The translations under genes were made by a program, and so were the position numbers. The notes beneath the pieces were generated by a model. The model was given only the letters and a program-made list of their open reading frames with translations. It was not told the origin of the DNA and ran no database searches. From Fictibacillus barbaricus (lineage in GTDB: Bacteria > Bacillota > Bacilli > Bacillales > Fictibacillaceae), in NCBI RefSeq assembly GCF_014635025.1, contig NZ_BMCE01000002.1, positions 1,612,001 to 1,676,000 of the forward strand: a stretch of 64,000 bases of DNA, read 5' to 3'. Below are positions 43,851 through 53,542 of the stretch, one piece after another. Each line of letters begins with the position of its first letter. The first letter of the stretch is position 1.

Positions 43851-44747
43851 CTATTGTACGATGCTGCTGTTTTCTCTCCTGACTCTCATTCCCTGTCGCA
43901 CTCTAAATGTAGAATTTGCTGTAAATACACCCCATAATATGATTACCGCACCCGCATACCCTTTTAGCCCCATATTTTCATGCAAGATGATGAATGCAAA
44001 AATCGCTGAAAAAATCGGCTCGAGTGAAAAGAGAAAACCAGTGTTTTCAGGCGTGGTGTATTTTTGAGCAATTGGCTGCATCACAAATCCATATGCAGAG
44101 CAGATGAGAGCGAGTCCGAGTATCGAAATCCAATGAACCGCTCCCTGAGGCAACACAGGTTTTTCAAAAAGAAATGTTCCAACGGCGGCAAACATGGCGG
44201 CAAAGCCGAGTTGATAAACCCCTAGCTGTAAGGTATCAACTTCTCGGACAAAGCGGTTTGTTAAGATGATGTGTACCGCATACAAGAAGGCAGCGACCAA
44301 ACAAAACAGCGATCCATATGCAAGATCGAAGTCTTCCCCGATGGTAAGCAGAGCTAAGCCTAAAGAAACAATCACAACCCCCACAATTATTCTTTTGCTA
44401 GGTAGTCTTCTGGTGATGATGATCTGTAAAATCGGAACTAAGATAACCGTAGTACTCGTCAAAAATCCTGCTGATGAAGCAGTTGTATGTTTCATACCAT
44501 ACATGAGGGTAATGAAGATCCCCCATAATAGAATTCCAACAATTGAACTGTATTTCAATGTTTTAGCATCTACACGAAATACTTTTTTACGGAAAATGAA
44601 CATCATTACCATAAAAGCTATTCCAAATCGTAATGCCACAATGGTTAAGGCTGGGATCGTACCTATACAGAGTTTCATAAAAATATAAGACAATCCCCAA
44701 CCCATAGAAACAGATGCTAAAATCCAGTTCGCTTGTTTTTGTGTCAT
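43851..44747 (-). CDS. EamA/DMT-family transporter
   Basis: A 298-residue protein with ten membrane helices built from two EamA repeats, the second ending SLEPIFSAIFAFIILHE, the classical DMT signature. It probably exports a metabolite or amino acid. It is divergent from a LysR regulator, the typical arrangement for inducible exporters. Confidence 0.85.
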   Translation of the reverse strand: MTQKQANWILASVSMGWGLSYIFMKLCIGTIPALTIVALRFGIAFMVMMFIFRKKVFRVDAKTLKYSSIVGILLWGIFITLMYGMKHTTASSAGFLTSTTVILVPILQIIITRRLPSKRIIVGVVIVSLGLALLTIGEDFDLAYGSLFCLVAAFLYAVHIILTNRFVREVDTLQLGVYQLGFAAMFAAVGTFLFEKPVLPQGAVHWISILGLALICSAYGFVMQPIAQKYTTPENTGFLFSLEPIFSAIFAFIILHENMGLKGYAGAVIILWGVFTANSTFRVRQGMRVRRENSSIVQ

Positions 44748-44839
44748 GGTTACAAGTCCTAACCTCTCAAGTTATTTAAAGATTGGCTCAATCGTATCAT
44801 CTCCCTTTTCATTAATAAAACGAATATTTATAATGGAAC

Positions 44840-44856
44840 TATTAGAAACTCTAATA
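44840..44856. promoter_or_regulatory. LysR-type binding site
   Basis: TATTAG-AAACT-CTAATA is a perfect 6-bp inverted repeat containing a T-N11-A pattern, 17 bases ahead of the lysR start and in the divergent spacer. Confidence 0.55.
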
Positions 44857-44872
44857 CAAAGGAGAAGACTAG

Positions 44873-45733
44873 ATGAATGCGTATTATGCTTTTATCAAAG
44901 CCATAGAAACAGGCAGTTTTACTAAAGCAGCAGAAGAACTGGGATATACCCAATCTGCAATCAGTCAAATGGTGCATTCATTAGAGGAAGAACTCTCTAC
45001 TATTCTTATATTGCGGTCCCGAACGGGTATTACATTGACGCCTGATGGTGAGGAGTTTTTGCCATACATAAAGAAGATCTGTAATTCACACAGGGAATTA
45101 AAAGAAAAGATCAAAGAGATGGAAGGGCTTGAGAGTGGGATTATTCGAATCGGTGTATTTTCTAGTGTGTCCTGTCATTGGCTGCCAGGATTGATAAAAG
45201 ATTTTAAAGAGCAGTACCCAGCTGTTCATTTTGAATTGCATCAAGGTGATTATACAGAGATCTCTAATTGGATCAAAGAAGGCAGTGTAGACTTTGGCTT
45301 CGTGAATCCAAAAGCTGTATCGAACCTAACGACCATCCCCTTGCAAAAGGATGAGATGTTTGCTGTATTGCCAGAAAACCATAATTTAGCACATCAACAA
45401 GAAGTATCATTGAAAGAATTAATTAGTGAACCTTATATTCTATTAGATGAAGGAGAAATCAGTGAACCACTAACGATTTTTGAACAAAACAATTTTGAAC
45501 TGAATATACAATACCGTGTACATGACGATTACACGATTATGTCTATGATCGAACAAGGGCTTGGTATTTCTATCCTGCCGAAACTTGTCTTAAATCGGTG
45601 TCCTTATCACATTGTAACCAAAAAGATTTCTCCCTCTTTTTCACGCACGATCAGTCTGGCTTACAAAGATAAACGGGTGCTGCCCATAGCAAGCAGGTTT
45701 TTTATCGACTTTATCATTAGAGAATATAGTTGA
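44873..45733 (+). CDS. LysR-family transcriptional regulator
   Basis: A 286-residue LTTR with the N-terminal helix-turn-helix (GSFTKAAEELGYTQSAISQM at about 14-33) and a periplasmic-binding-type effector domain. It most likely regulates the divergent EamA transporter gene. AAAGGAG precedes the ATG. It is the last gene before the spoVR-remnant region: the first decayed spoVR copy starts 30 bases after its stop. Confidence 0.9.
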   Translation: MNAYYAFIKAIETGSFTKAAEELGYTQSAISQMVHSLEEELSTILILRSRTGITLTPDGEEFLPYIKKICNSHRELKEKIKEMEGLESGIIRIGVFSSVSCHWLPGLIKDFKEQYPAVHFELHQGDYTEISNWIKEGSVDFGFVNPKAVSNLTTIPLQKDEMFAVLPENHNLAHQQEVSLKELISEPYILLDEGEISEPLTIFEQNNFELNIQYRVHDDYTIMSMIEQGLGISILPKLVLNRCPYHIVTKKISPSFSRTISLAYKDKRVLPIASRFFIDFIIREYS

Positions 45734-45763
45734 TCATTCCAAATGGATCATTAAAAAGACAAT

Positions 45764-45880
45764 AAAAAGCACGCTCTCGGCGTGCTTTTTTACATTAGTA
45801 TTAAAGACTTGTATCCTTTTTGAAAAACTTTCAATGAATGTCTTCGAATCAAACGTGAACATCTTGAATGAAGCAATTGG
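45764..45880 (-). pseudogene. spoVR 3'-end remnant 1 (most decayed) with hairpin
   Basis: The terminator AAGCACGC-TCTCG-GCGTGCTT is followed about 60 bases later by minus-strand sequence that reads KMFTFDSKT, against LFTFDGKT in SpoVR. The 13-base string TCAAACGTGAACA is shared with remnant 2. On its own this copy would be unconvincing; its place in a series of five at the same relative spacing makes it credible. The hairpin also works as lysR terminator. Confidence 0.5.
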
Positions 45881-45883
45881 ACT

Positions 45884-47359
<1,476 letters not shown>

Positions 47360-47495
47360 TTATTTTTTGTTGCAATTTATAGCTTTTCTCTTCCCTTTAC
47401 ATGTTGGACAATAACTAAAAGGAATATTAACGGCGTTTAGCAGGAAAGTAAATGCGTGCAGCGTTTATAGTTTTTTATATCAAAGGAAGGAATTT

Positions 47496-47511
47496 GTTAC
47501 ACAAATGTAAC
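47496..47511. promoter_or_regulatory. Operator-like palindrome between bgl and rpiR
   Basis: GTTACA-CAAA-TGTAAC, a perfect inverted repeat in the divergent spacer. A second imperfect pair, ATTACAAT / GTTGCAAT, lies nearer the glucosidase start. RpiR is the obvious candidate binder. Confidence 0.5.
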
Positions 47512-47580
47512 GGTATGTTTCTTTTTTAATTGGCTATGTTAAAATAAAGTTCAACATTTACAAAAGGAGCATCCCAATCA

Positions 47581-48306
47581 ATGTTTTCAAACGAAATCAT
47601 CGCTTCCTTCAATGAATTAGAAACTTCTTTATACAACCATATTAGTCAAAACATGGATAAAGTGGCTTATATGCGGATTCGTGAACTGGCAGATGAAACG
47701 CATGTGTCAACAGCTACCGTTTTACGTTTCTGCAGGAAACTGAATTGTGAGGGTTTTTCTGAATTTAAAACAAGACTAAAAATTCATATGAAAGAGAAAA
47801 AAAAGACGATGGTCCGAAGTTCACAACAATCCATAGTAGAATTTTTTGACCGAACGTTAAAAGGTGATATTGAAGCAAAAACCAGGGAAGCGGCAAGTAT
47901 AGTCACTAATGCAGATAACGTTATTTTTATTGGAATAGGAAGCTCAGGCATTCTTGCTGAATATGGAGCGAGATATTTTTCTAGTTTGGGTAAATTTTCG
48001 TTGTATATTAAAGACCCTCATTTTCCGATTCATTCTAAACTTCGGAACAATAGTGTAACCATTGCCTTATCGGTCTCGGGTGAAAATAATTTTACAATCA
48101 CCCATCTTAACATTCTTAAACAAGAAGGAAGTAAAATAATCAGTATTACAAACAATAAACTATCAACCATTGCAAAAATCTCTGATATAAATATTCCTTA
48201 TTATGTAACGGAGGAATATTTTGAAGAAGCTAATATAACTACACAAGTACCTGTTGTTTATATTCTAGAATCCCTGGCCCGTGAAATTCATAAACTAAAT
48301 CACTAG
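47581..48306 (+). CDS. RpiR-family regulator with SIS domain
   Basis: A 241-residue regulator. The N-terminal HTH_6 domain contains RIRELADETHVSTATVLRFC, and the SIS sugar-phosphate-binding domain begins near residue 105 (VIFIGIGSSGILAEYGARYF). It probably senses a phosphorylated sugar and controls the divergent 6-phospho-beta-glucosidase gene. AAGGAG lies upstream of the ATG. spoVR remnant 2 begins 54 bases after its stop. Confidence 0.9.
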   Translation: MFSNEIIASFNELETSLYNHISQNMDKVAYMRIRELADETHVSTATVLRFCRKLNCEGFSEFKTRLKIHMKEKKKTMVRSSQQSIVEFFDRTLKGDIEAKTREAASIVTNADNVIFIGIGSSGILAEYGARYFSSLGKFSLYIKDPHFPIHSKLRNNSVTIALSVSGENNFTITHLNILKQEGSKIISITNNKLSTIAKISDINIPYYVTEEYFEEANITTQVPVVYILESLAREIHKLNH

Positions 48307-48359
48307 TCAGAAGGTCAGATTTCCAATAAATCTACCCATAAATTGAATATTAAAGACAA

Positions 48360-48469
48360 AAAAGCACGCCAGCCAGCGTGCTTTTTTCTTTTTATTAAAC
48401 CCTTGTTTAATTTTATAGATCTTTTCGATTCCCGGTCTTCCCGTCAAACGTGAACAGTACTGGTTTATG
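48360..48469 (-). pseudogene. spoVR 3'-end remnant 2 with hairpin
   Basis: The hairpin AAGCACGC-CAGCCA-GCGTGCTT (48362-48383) is followed by minus-strand codons 48413-48469 reading [18 protein letters not shown] and stop, against [18 protein letters not shown] and stop at the end of intact SpoVR. Between them sits the palindrome-like TTAAACC-CT-TGTTTAA. The fragment overlaps the end of the DedA gene by 5 bases. It has no function of its own apart from the terminator. Confidence 0.85.
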
Positions 48470-49073
48470 ATTTAATTCGTTTTTTTAGATAAATAACAAT
48501 GAATACTAAAAATAACATGATTAGAACAACGTAAATCACATTAGAATAAACGTCCATATACCCTGCAATGACTTCCCAAGATGCTCCAAAATAAGCCCCC
48601 AAATTAACAAGAACAATATTCCAAATAAATGTTCCTAGGGTTGTAAGAAGAAGAAACACACCAATGTTCATGTTTGACATGCCGGCAGGGATGGAAATCA
48701 AGCTACGTATTAAAGGAATAAATCGACAAAAGAATACTGTCCAAGGACCGTATTTATCAAACCAAGCATCAGCCTTATGAATATCATTCTTTGACAGACG
48801 AAGTATGTGTCCCCACTTGTCTATAACCTTTTCCATTCTTTTTACATCAAGCTGTAACCCTATCCCATAAAGGATCATAGCTCCAATTACTGACCCTGCT
48901 GTTGCTGATAAGATTACCCCTACGACATTTAGGTTTGAAGTGTTTGTCATGAATCCTCCAAAGGTTAAAATGATCTCTGATGGTATAGGAGGAAAAATAT
49001 TTTCTAAAGCTATTAATAGCAAGATTCCCCAATATCCATATTCGTTCATAATATCGATTAACCATTTCTCCAT
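48465..49073 (-). CDS. DedA-family membrane protein
   Basis: A 202-residue DedA protein with the conserved ENIFPPIPSEIIL segment at about 23-36 and the later FFCRFIPLIRSLISIPAGM signature at about 114-132. Members scramble or flip undecaprenyl phosphate or phosphatidylethanolamine and depend on the proton motive force; close Bacillus relatives are often labelled alkaline phosphatase-like without reason. The last codons are shared with spoVR remnant 2. Confidence 0.9.
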   Translation of the reverse strand: MEKWLIDIMNEYGYWGILLLIALENIFPPIPSEIILTFGGFMTNTSNLNVVGVILSATAGSVIGAMILYGIGLQLDVKRMEKVIDKWGHILRLSKNDIHKADAWFDKYGPWTVFFCRFIPLIRSLISIPAGMSNMNIGVFLLLTTLGTFIWNIVLVNLGAYFGASWEVIAGYMDVYSNVIYVVLIMLFLVFIVIYLKKRIKS

Positions 49074-49157
49074 AATAAACTCCTTTGTCTCTGTTAAATA
49101 AGATTCTCTATATGCATGTAAATAAAAACTTATTGATTTTGATTATATAATCATACA

Positions 49158-49196
49158 AAAAGCATTACCAATTTAAAGCTACTGGTAATGCTTTTG
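49158..49196 (-). terminator. Terminator of the 48-residue membrane protein gene
   Basis: AAAAGCATTACC / GGTAATGCTTTT, 11 bases after the stop at 49207, with a T-rich end on the minus strand. Confidence 0.78.
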
Positions 49197-49206
49197 GCTA
49201 AACCAT

Positions 49207-49353
49207 TTAAAATTCTTTTCGTTGTCTCTGTTTTTCCTTAAACCATTTTACAATGCTTGTCACACTTAAAATAGAACCGACAACTAATCCACTAAGTGTG
49301 ATAAACAATGCAATGACATAACCTTCAAAAACAGAGGATTGACACGTTATCAC
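49207..49353 (-). CDS. Candidate 48-residue membrane protein
   Basis: A minus-strand frame starting at a GTG (49353) encodes one hydrophobic helix (VIALFITLSGLVVGSILSV) followed by a basic tail (KWFKEKQRQRKEF) and stops 11 bases before a strong terminator. The composition is typical of small membrane proteins. There is no clear ribosome binding site, and the putative promoter overlaps that of the corA leader on the other strand, so this may instead be a truncated gene end. I know of no homologue. Confidence 0.45.
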   Translation of the reverse strand: MITCQSSVFEGYVIALFITLSGLVVGSILSVTSIVKWFKEKQRQRKEF

Positions 49354-49388
49354 CTATGGCATATAGTGTGGTTAGTTGAATAAAGTCT

Positions 49389-49535
49389 TCTGTTAGGTGA
49401 GGCTCCTGTATAGAGATATGCTGCTGCCCAAAAATGTCGAGAGACGCCAATGGGTCAACAGGAAAGATCGGATTAAGGTCTTTTTTAACGTAGCTGGTGA
49501 AAACCTATGCTATACAGTGCTAAAACTCAACATGG
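49389..49535 (+). promoter_or_regulatory. M-box (ykoK) magnesium riboswitch
   Basis: The M-box consensus reads clearly: GTTAGGTGAGGCTCCTGTAT, ATGCTGCTGCCC, GACGCCAATGGGTCAACAGG, then TAGCTGGTGAAAACC and ACAGTGCTAAAACTCAACATG. It binds several Mg2+ ions; when magnesium is ample, the downstream terminator forms and corA is silenced. Confidence 0.94.
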
Positions 49536-49567
49536 GGGGACTTTGTAGTAGTATTAATATTGCTATC

Positions 49568-49600
49568 GAAGCTCCTTTTTGATTAAAGGGAGCTTTTTTT
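49568..49600 (+). terminator. Terminator of the M-box leader
   Basis: AGCTCCTTT-TTGATT-AAAGGGAGCT followed by TTTTTTT, the expected off-switch. Confidence 0.88.
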
Positions 49601-49618
49601 ATTGGAGGTGAGGATACA

Positions 49619-49702
49619 GTGAGTTCAGATGACCCCAATTCGGACTATTCATATTTATTTAAAATGACGCTACAAAGGTGCTTTTTGTATCCTCGCTATT
49701 AA
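49619..49702 (+). CDS. Candidate 27-residue leader peptide ahead of corA
   Basis: GGAGGTGAGG lies just upstream of a GTG opening a 27-codon frame (SSDDPNSDYSYLFKMTL...), ending 59 bases before corA. It is placed after the M-box terminator. Its ends also pair: GAGGATACA (49609-49617) is complementary to TGTATCCTC (49686-49694), enclosing most of the frame. Translation of the small frame would open this stem, offering a second control layer; this is inference. Confidence 0.45.
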   Translation: MSSDDPNSDYSYLFKMTLQRCFLYPRY

Positions 49703-49761
49703 CTAAAACCGAGAATATATACAACACCTTTCATAGGATTAATCCCAGAAGAGGTGAAAGT

Positions 49762-50733
49762 ATGATTAAGACATATTTTTATGACCATGAGTTACAAGAA
49801 ACTAAAATTGATATTGATTTATCTAAAACAAAGGATTACTTAAAAAACCCTGACAATCTATTGTGGATTGATCTTTTCGACCTAAGTATACAGGAATTAA
49901 AAGAAGTAGCTAATATTTTCGATTTCCATCCATTAGCCATAGAAGACTGTCTACATGACAGCCCCAGAGCAAAAGTGGATAATTACGAGGATTATAAGTT
50001 TTTTGTCTTTCACGCTTTGCGTTATAACGAGGAAAGTGATAACGAAATCACGACCCTAGAACTAAATGTTTTTGTAGGTGCAAACTACGTCGTAACCATT
50101 CATAAACACAAGCTAAAGTGGCTGGGTAAGATGGATGCCATTTGTTCCAAACATACGAGATATATGGACAAGGGAGCAGATTTCCTTTTATATGCTCTAA
50201 TTGACGGTATCACTGACGAGTATTTTCCTATTTTAGATCGCATCAGTATCCGTATTGATGAATTAGAGAATGAAATCTATGATGAAGAGGTTCGTGGAGT
50301 AACTGAAGAGTTCCTTGCTTTAAAAAGGACTATCATTTTAATACGCCGAGTTATCCTTCCTCAACGTCGGATCTTCTTAACCGTTGATGGCAAGTGGAAA
50401 TTTGATATTCGGGAAGAAAACGTTCCTTTTTATACCGACTTGATAGACCATCTGGAACGGATCGTGGATTCAACAGAAACCTTTAGGGATTTAGTAAACA
50501 GTGCGTTAGACACTTATTATTCGATCATCAACGCGAAGTCTTCTGAAAAACTAAATGTCTTAACACTAATTTCTACAATCATGTTACCTCTAACGTTTGT
50601 AACAGGCTTCTTCGGAATGAATGTCCCTTTACCCTTTCAGGATAATCCTAGATCTACTATTGTGATTTTTGTATTTTTAATAATATTGACTTGGGGAATG
50701 TGGAGATACTTTAAGAAAAATCAGCTTTTATAA
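49762..50733 (+). CDS. corA: Magnesium transporter CorA
   Basis: A 323-residue CorA-family channel. The large cytoplasmic funnel domain ends in two membrane helices near the C-terminus, with the signature GMN in FFGMNVPL at about 285 between them. The ATG at 49762 follows GAGGTG; the longer frame is discarded. Control by an M-box supports Mg2+ rather than Co2+ as the natural cargo. spoVR remnant 3 begins right after the stop. Confidence 0.93.
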   Translation: MIKTYFYDHELQETKIDIDLSKTKDYLKNPDNLLWIDLFDLSIQELKEVANIFDFHPLAIEDCLHDSPRAKVDNYEDYKFFVFHALRYNEESDNEITTLELNVFVGANYVVTIHKHKLKWLGKMDAICSKHTRYMDKGADFLLYALIDGITDEYFPILDRISIRIDELENEIYDEEVRGVTEEFLALKRTIILIRRVILPQRRIFLTVDGKWKFDIREENVPFYTDLIDHLERIVDSTETFRDLVNSALDTYYSIINAKSSEKLNVLTLISTIMLPLTFVTGFFGMNVPLPFQDNPRSTIVIFVFLIILTWGMWRYFKKNQLL

Positions 50734-50741
50734 AAAACAGC

Positions 50742-50880
50742 GAAAAGCACGCCGCAGCGTGCTTTTTACTTTTCCTATTAAACACTTGTTTAATTTTTAG
50801 AGATACTTCCGATGCACCGTCTTCCCGTCAAAGGTTAACAACACAGACTTCTGTTCGATCTTCGTCTCATAACTCACAAG
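50742..50880 (-). pseudogene. spoVR 3'-end remnant 3 with hairpin
   Basis: The hairpin AAGCACGC-CGCA-GCGTGCTT (50745-50764) is followed by the perfect palindrome ATTAAACA-CT-TGTTTAAT (50777-50794). Then come minus-strand codons 50797-50871 reading ETKIEQKSVLLTFDGKTV, then HRKYL and stop, nearly the same as the end of intact SpoVR. Homology fades upstream near 50875. The hairpin serves as corA terminator. Confidence 0.92.
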
Positions 50881-51032
50881 TTACCTTTGATTTCTTTTCA
50901 GATTATCTTCAAATAAGTTTCATACTGTTCATTGTTGAATTTTTTATTTCACAGTATTGTTTTTATTTAACCATGGACATACTTATTGATGTTAGTTTTT
51001 AAGGCATTTCTTAAAAAGTGGAGGAATCCAAT

Positions 51033-51311
51033 ATGTCTAATGAAATTGATCTTTCTGTTCAAACGCAAATGAAAAATATTTGGCAAAACACTTGTGGGTC
51101 ATGGCAAAATTGTACGGAAACAACTATTCAGTCGTTCTTAGCACAATGCCAAGAAAAAAATATAGATCCGCAATTTGTTATGAGTTGGGTTGAACAACAT
51201 AAGACACAAATACCTGACTGGACTGCCATTTCAAAAGTATCTCTTGACTGGGTTAATCAGCATACTTCAACTGGTTCACCTATTTCATTTACTGAAAAGG
51301 ATAATCTTTAA
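51033..51311 (+). CDS. Hypothetical 92-residue protein
   Basis: A soluble, helical protein rich in Gln, Trp and Thr (IWQNTCGSWQNCTETTIQSF), with GGAGG before the ATG at 51033 and a good terminator behind. Five tryptophans and four cysteines in 92 residues are unusual. I do not recognise the family. It is the first gene in the block between spoVR remnants 3 and 4. Confidence 0.62.
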   Translation: MSNEIDLSVQTQMKNIWQNTCGSWQNCTETTIQSFLAQCQEKNIDPQFVMSWVEQHKTQIPDWTAISKVSLDWVNQHTSTGSPISFTEKDNL

Positions 51312-51318
51312 TCAGTGA

Positions 51319-51348
51319 AAAAGGACCACCAGAAGGTGGTCCTTTCTT
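51319..51348 (+). terminator. Rho-independent terminator
   Basis: AAAGGACCACC-AGA-AGGTGGTCCTTT followed by a T-rich end. Confidence 0.85.
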
Positions 51349-51629
51349 ATTAGACAAACTTCACAAAAACAGGTATTCTCAAAAGCCCTTCCTTCGTGTA
51401 ATTCCTATATTTAACAAGTGCAGCAAACACTAGGTTTCAGGTATACAATATCCTCAGTTTCGTTCGTAACCAATTCATCCGCAACTCGGTATAGAATAGA
51501 TGATGCTTTTGCTCTTATTTATGCCTTTTTTCGTAAAGACGTAAAAATATAGTTCCCTTCGAGCCTGCGGAGGTACAAATTCGGTTATCCCAAATGGTCT
51601 TGTGTCACCGTCCTCTACTTTAGGAAGAA
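51349..51629. other. Gene-free stretch
   Basis: I see no supported gene, repeat or riboswitch in these 281 bases. The base composition is less AT-rich in part, and several short broken frames are present; decayed sequence is possible. Confidence 0.5.
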
Positions 51630-51800
51630 ATGAATGAAGAACTCAATTATCGTTTAAACTTAGCTAAGAATCATTTTCAAGATTTATTACAACACGACCC
51701 TAAAGCAGCAGATTATCTTTTATCCAATTTTGAAAATGGAATTGAATGGTTCATAAAAAATAAAAACAGTATAGGGTACAATACCGATGCTGTTTTTTAA
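51630..51800 (+). CDS. Small acidic helical protein, 56 residues
   Basis: The frame from the ATG at 51630 (GGAAGA close upstream) encodes NEELNYRLNLAKNHFQDLL, a predicted coiled helix, and ends FIKNKNSIGYNTDAVF. The last codons lie inside a terminator-like inverted repeat (ACAGTAT...ATGCTGT, then TTTTTT) that could also end the cysteine-pair gene on the other strand. Function unknown; moderately convincing as a gene. Confidence 0.5.
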   Translation: MNEELNYRLNLAKNHFQDLLQHDPKAADYLLSNFENGIEWFIKNKNSIGYNTDAVF

Positions 51801-51813
51801 ATTTCCAAACCTA

Positions 51814-51993
51814 TTACGGACAACAAGACATTTTGACTTCTTTTTCATCAACGCAGCAGTTTTCTTGTTGGTTACTTGCCTCAGATTCACAACATACAGT
51901 ATTTTCTTTTTCGTTTACTTCGATTATCTGAACACTACAACAACCAGCATCTTTTTCTTTTTTGTTTCCCATGATAATTTTAATAAAGCTCAT
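51814..51993 (-). CDS. Cysteine-pair protein B (four CC motifs), 59 residues
   Basis: The ATG at 51993 follows AAAGGAGGTGAT, a near-perfect anti-16S match. The protein contains four vicinal cysteine pairs in contexts AGCCS, TVCCE, ENCCV and MSCCP, in an otherwise acidic and lysine-rich chain. Vicinal thiols bind trivalent arsenicals tightly. It follows arsP by 37 bases in the same direction, so it is surely the last gene of the arsP operon. A metallochaperone or scavenger for As(III) or methylarsenite, comparable in principle to ArsD, is my inference; I recognise no family. Confidence 0.72.
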   Translation of the reverse strand: MSFIKIIMGNKKEKDAGCCSVQIIEVNEKENTVCCESEASNQQENCCVDEKEVKMSCCP

Positions 51994-52030
51994 CAACTAT
52001 CACCTCCTTTCAAAGGATAAAAACAAACAA

Positions 52031-52897
52031 TTATACGAGATAGAAGATAAATCCAGAAATCGTGGACATCGCCATGACGGATAGAACAAACATAATCACG
52101 AGTTCTTTTTTGAATATGGATTTTAACAAGATCAATTCTGGTAAACTCGCTCCTGCGGAACTGATCATTAAGGCCATTACTGGACCTAATGCCATCCCTT
52201 TTCCGATCAGCACTTGCGAGATTGGTATCATACTGGAAAGTCGGATATAAAGGGGTATACCAACGATCGCTGCAATCGGAATGAGCCACCAGTTATCACT
52301 TCCGAATGTACTCGCGATCCAATTGGTCGGAACCATTCCATGAATGACAGCTCCAATAGCTGCACCAATGATGAGGTAAGGGTAAACACTTTTCATGAGA
52401 TCAAGCGTCTCTCTTAATGCTGCTTTTACGTTGAACTTTTTGTTTTCCTCCTCGTATCCCTTCATCACTACGTTCTTGACCGACTTTTCAAACCCAAGAG
52501 CAGCAAGTGTAAATCCGATGATTACTGAGAATACAGCGGTGGTGATTGTATAGAGTATCGTGACCTTCCACCCTAAGACAACTCCCATTATCGTGATGAT
52601 GGTAGGGTCTAGAACTGGCGAAGAGAACAGGAAAATCATAACGATTGAGAAGGGCATCTTCTTCTTCAACATGTTCACTACGACAGGGATTGTTGAGCAA
52701 GAGCAAAACGGTGTAACAAAGGCAAAGATCAAGGCAAAGAGTGCGGCTAATCCTTTGTTCTTGCCACCCAAATACTTCTCTACTTTTTCATAAGGAATAT
52801 AAGATTGAAGCAAATTGATGACGAACGAGATAACAACGAACAGTACTGTTAGTTCTAATGCAATACTCAAAAAACTTTTCAACGTTTCCATCCACAT
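52031..52897 (-). CDS. arsP: ArsP-family organoarsenical permease
   Basis: A 288-residue permease of the DUF318/UPF0718 family with eight or so membrane helices. The signature TPFCSCSTIPVV at about 61-72 carries the paired cysteines known to matter in ArsP, and the second half has the IGIPLYIR and SSAGASLPE segments. ArsP exports trivalent methylated and aromatic arsenicals. The neighbouring ArsR and the short cysteine-pair proteins support this over the general permease label. GGAGAAG precedes the ATG. Confidence 0.82.
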   Translation of the reverse strand: MWMETLKSFLSIALELTVLFVVISFVINLLQSYIPYEKVEKYLGGKNKGLAALFALIFAFVTPFCSCSTIPVVVNMLKKKMPFSIVMIFLFSSPVLDPTIITIMGVVLGWKVTILYTITTAVFSVIIGFTLAALGFEKSVKNVVMKGYEEENKKFNVKAALRETLDLMKSVYPYLIIGAAIGAVIHGMVPTNWIASTFGSDNWWLIPIAAIVGIPLYIRLSSMIPISQVLIGKGMALGPVMALMISSAGASLPELILLKSIFKKELVIMFVLSVMAMSTISGFIFYLV

Positions 52898-52919
52898 GAT
52901 TTTTCTTCTCCTTTTTTAA

Positions 52920-53093
52920 TCATGCACAGCAAACTTGCCTAGTTTGATTTGTCGTTTTTTTTGCAAATAACGAATGGAAAAAGAGAACTGGCCGTTTCTT
53001 TTTTGATGAATAAAGTTCTCTTCTTTCTCTTGCTATCTGCTCCATTTCTCTTTGTTTCATCTCAATCATCTTTTCAAGGTAATAAAGATTCAT
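52920..53093 (-). CDS. Short basic protein A ending in Cys-Cys, 57 residues
   Basis: The frame from the ATG at 53093, with AAAGGAGG upstream, encodes a strongly charged N-terminal helix (EMKQREMEQIARERRELY), a short hydrophobic patch (PVLFFHSLF) and the end TRQVCCA. It lies 22 bases upstream of arsP in the same direction and directly behind two operator copies. The C-terminal vicinal cysteines echo protein B and ArsR of this locus. It may guide arsenicals to the pump; the family is unknown to me. Confidence 0.65.
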   Translation of the reverse strand: MNLYYLEKMIEMKQREMEQIARERRELYSSKKKRPVLFFHSLFAKKTTNQTRQVCCA

Positions 53094-53114
53094 AAGGTTT
53101 AACCTCCTTTATAG

Positions 53115-53152
53115 ATCAAAAAACTTTGATGTATATATCAAAAAAAATTGAT
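53115..53152. promoter_or_regulatory. Two ArsR-type operators before the arsP operon
   Basis: ATCAAA-AAAC-TTTGAT (53115-53130) and ATCAAA-AAAA-ATTGAT (53137-53152) start 22 bases apart, just upstream of the ribosome binding site of protein A. The same motif occurs twice before arsR. Confidence 0.75.
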
Positions 53153-53194
53153 GTTTTTTGTAAAAATGAAGCACTACCAAGAGTAGTACATCAC

Positions 53195-53524
53195 TTAACA
53201 ACAAGATGGAAGGAACACACAGCATAATTGATCAGATAGTAGTCCCTTAAGTTCACTGACATTCAATGAGTAATAATTCCAGGTACCTTGCTTCTCCTTT
53301 TTAATCAAGTCAGCTTCCAATAAGATTTTTAAGTGGTATGAAAGTTTGGATTGTGGCATATCGATTATTGGCGTAAGATCACAAACACATACACTTTCTT
53401 TGACGGCCAATATATTTATGATTTGAAGTCTTTGTTGATCGGCAAGGGCTTTAAATTTCTGTTCATACTTCGCAAGGTCTGGTTTTGAAACGGATCCATT
53501 GTTTAGTAAAGGTATTTCTTTCAT
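53195..53524 (-). CDS. arsR: ArsR repressor with three cysteine clusters
   Basis: A 109-residue ArsR/SmtB repressor. The recognition helix region is IDMPQSKLSYHLKILLEADLI. The metal site CVCDL at about 46-50 is in the classical alpha-3 position, and the C-terminus adds two vicinal pairs, QLCCVF and PSCC, which could give sensitivity to trivalent organoarsenicals. The ATG at 53524 (AGGAG upstream) is used; a GTG one codon earlier is possible. It lies upstream of the arsP operon with operators on both sides. Confidence 0.88.
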   Translation of the reverse strand: MKEIPLLNNGSVSKPDLAKYEQKFKALADQQRLQIINILAVKESVCVCDLTPIIDMPQSKLSYHLKILLEADLIKKEKQGTWNYYSLNVSELKGLLSDQLCCVFLPSCC

Positions 53525-53542
53525 CACAGTATCACTCCTAAC

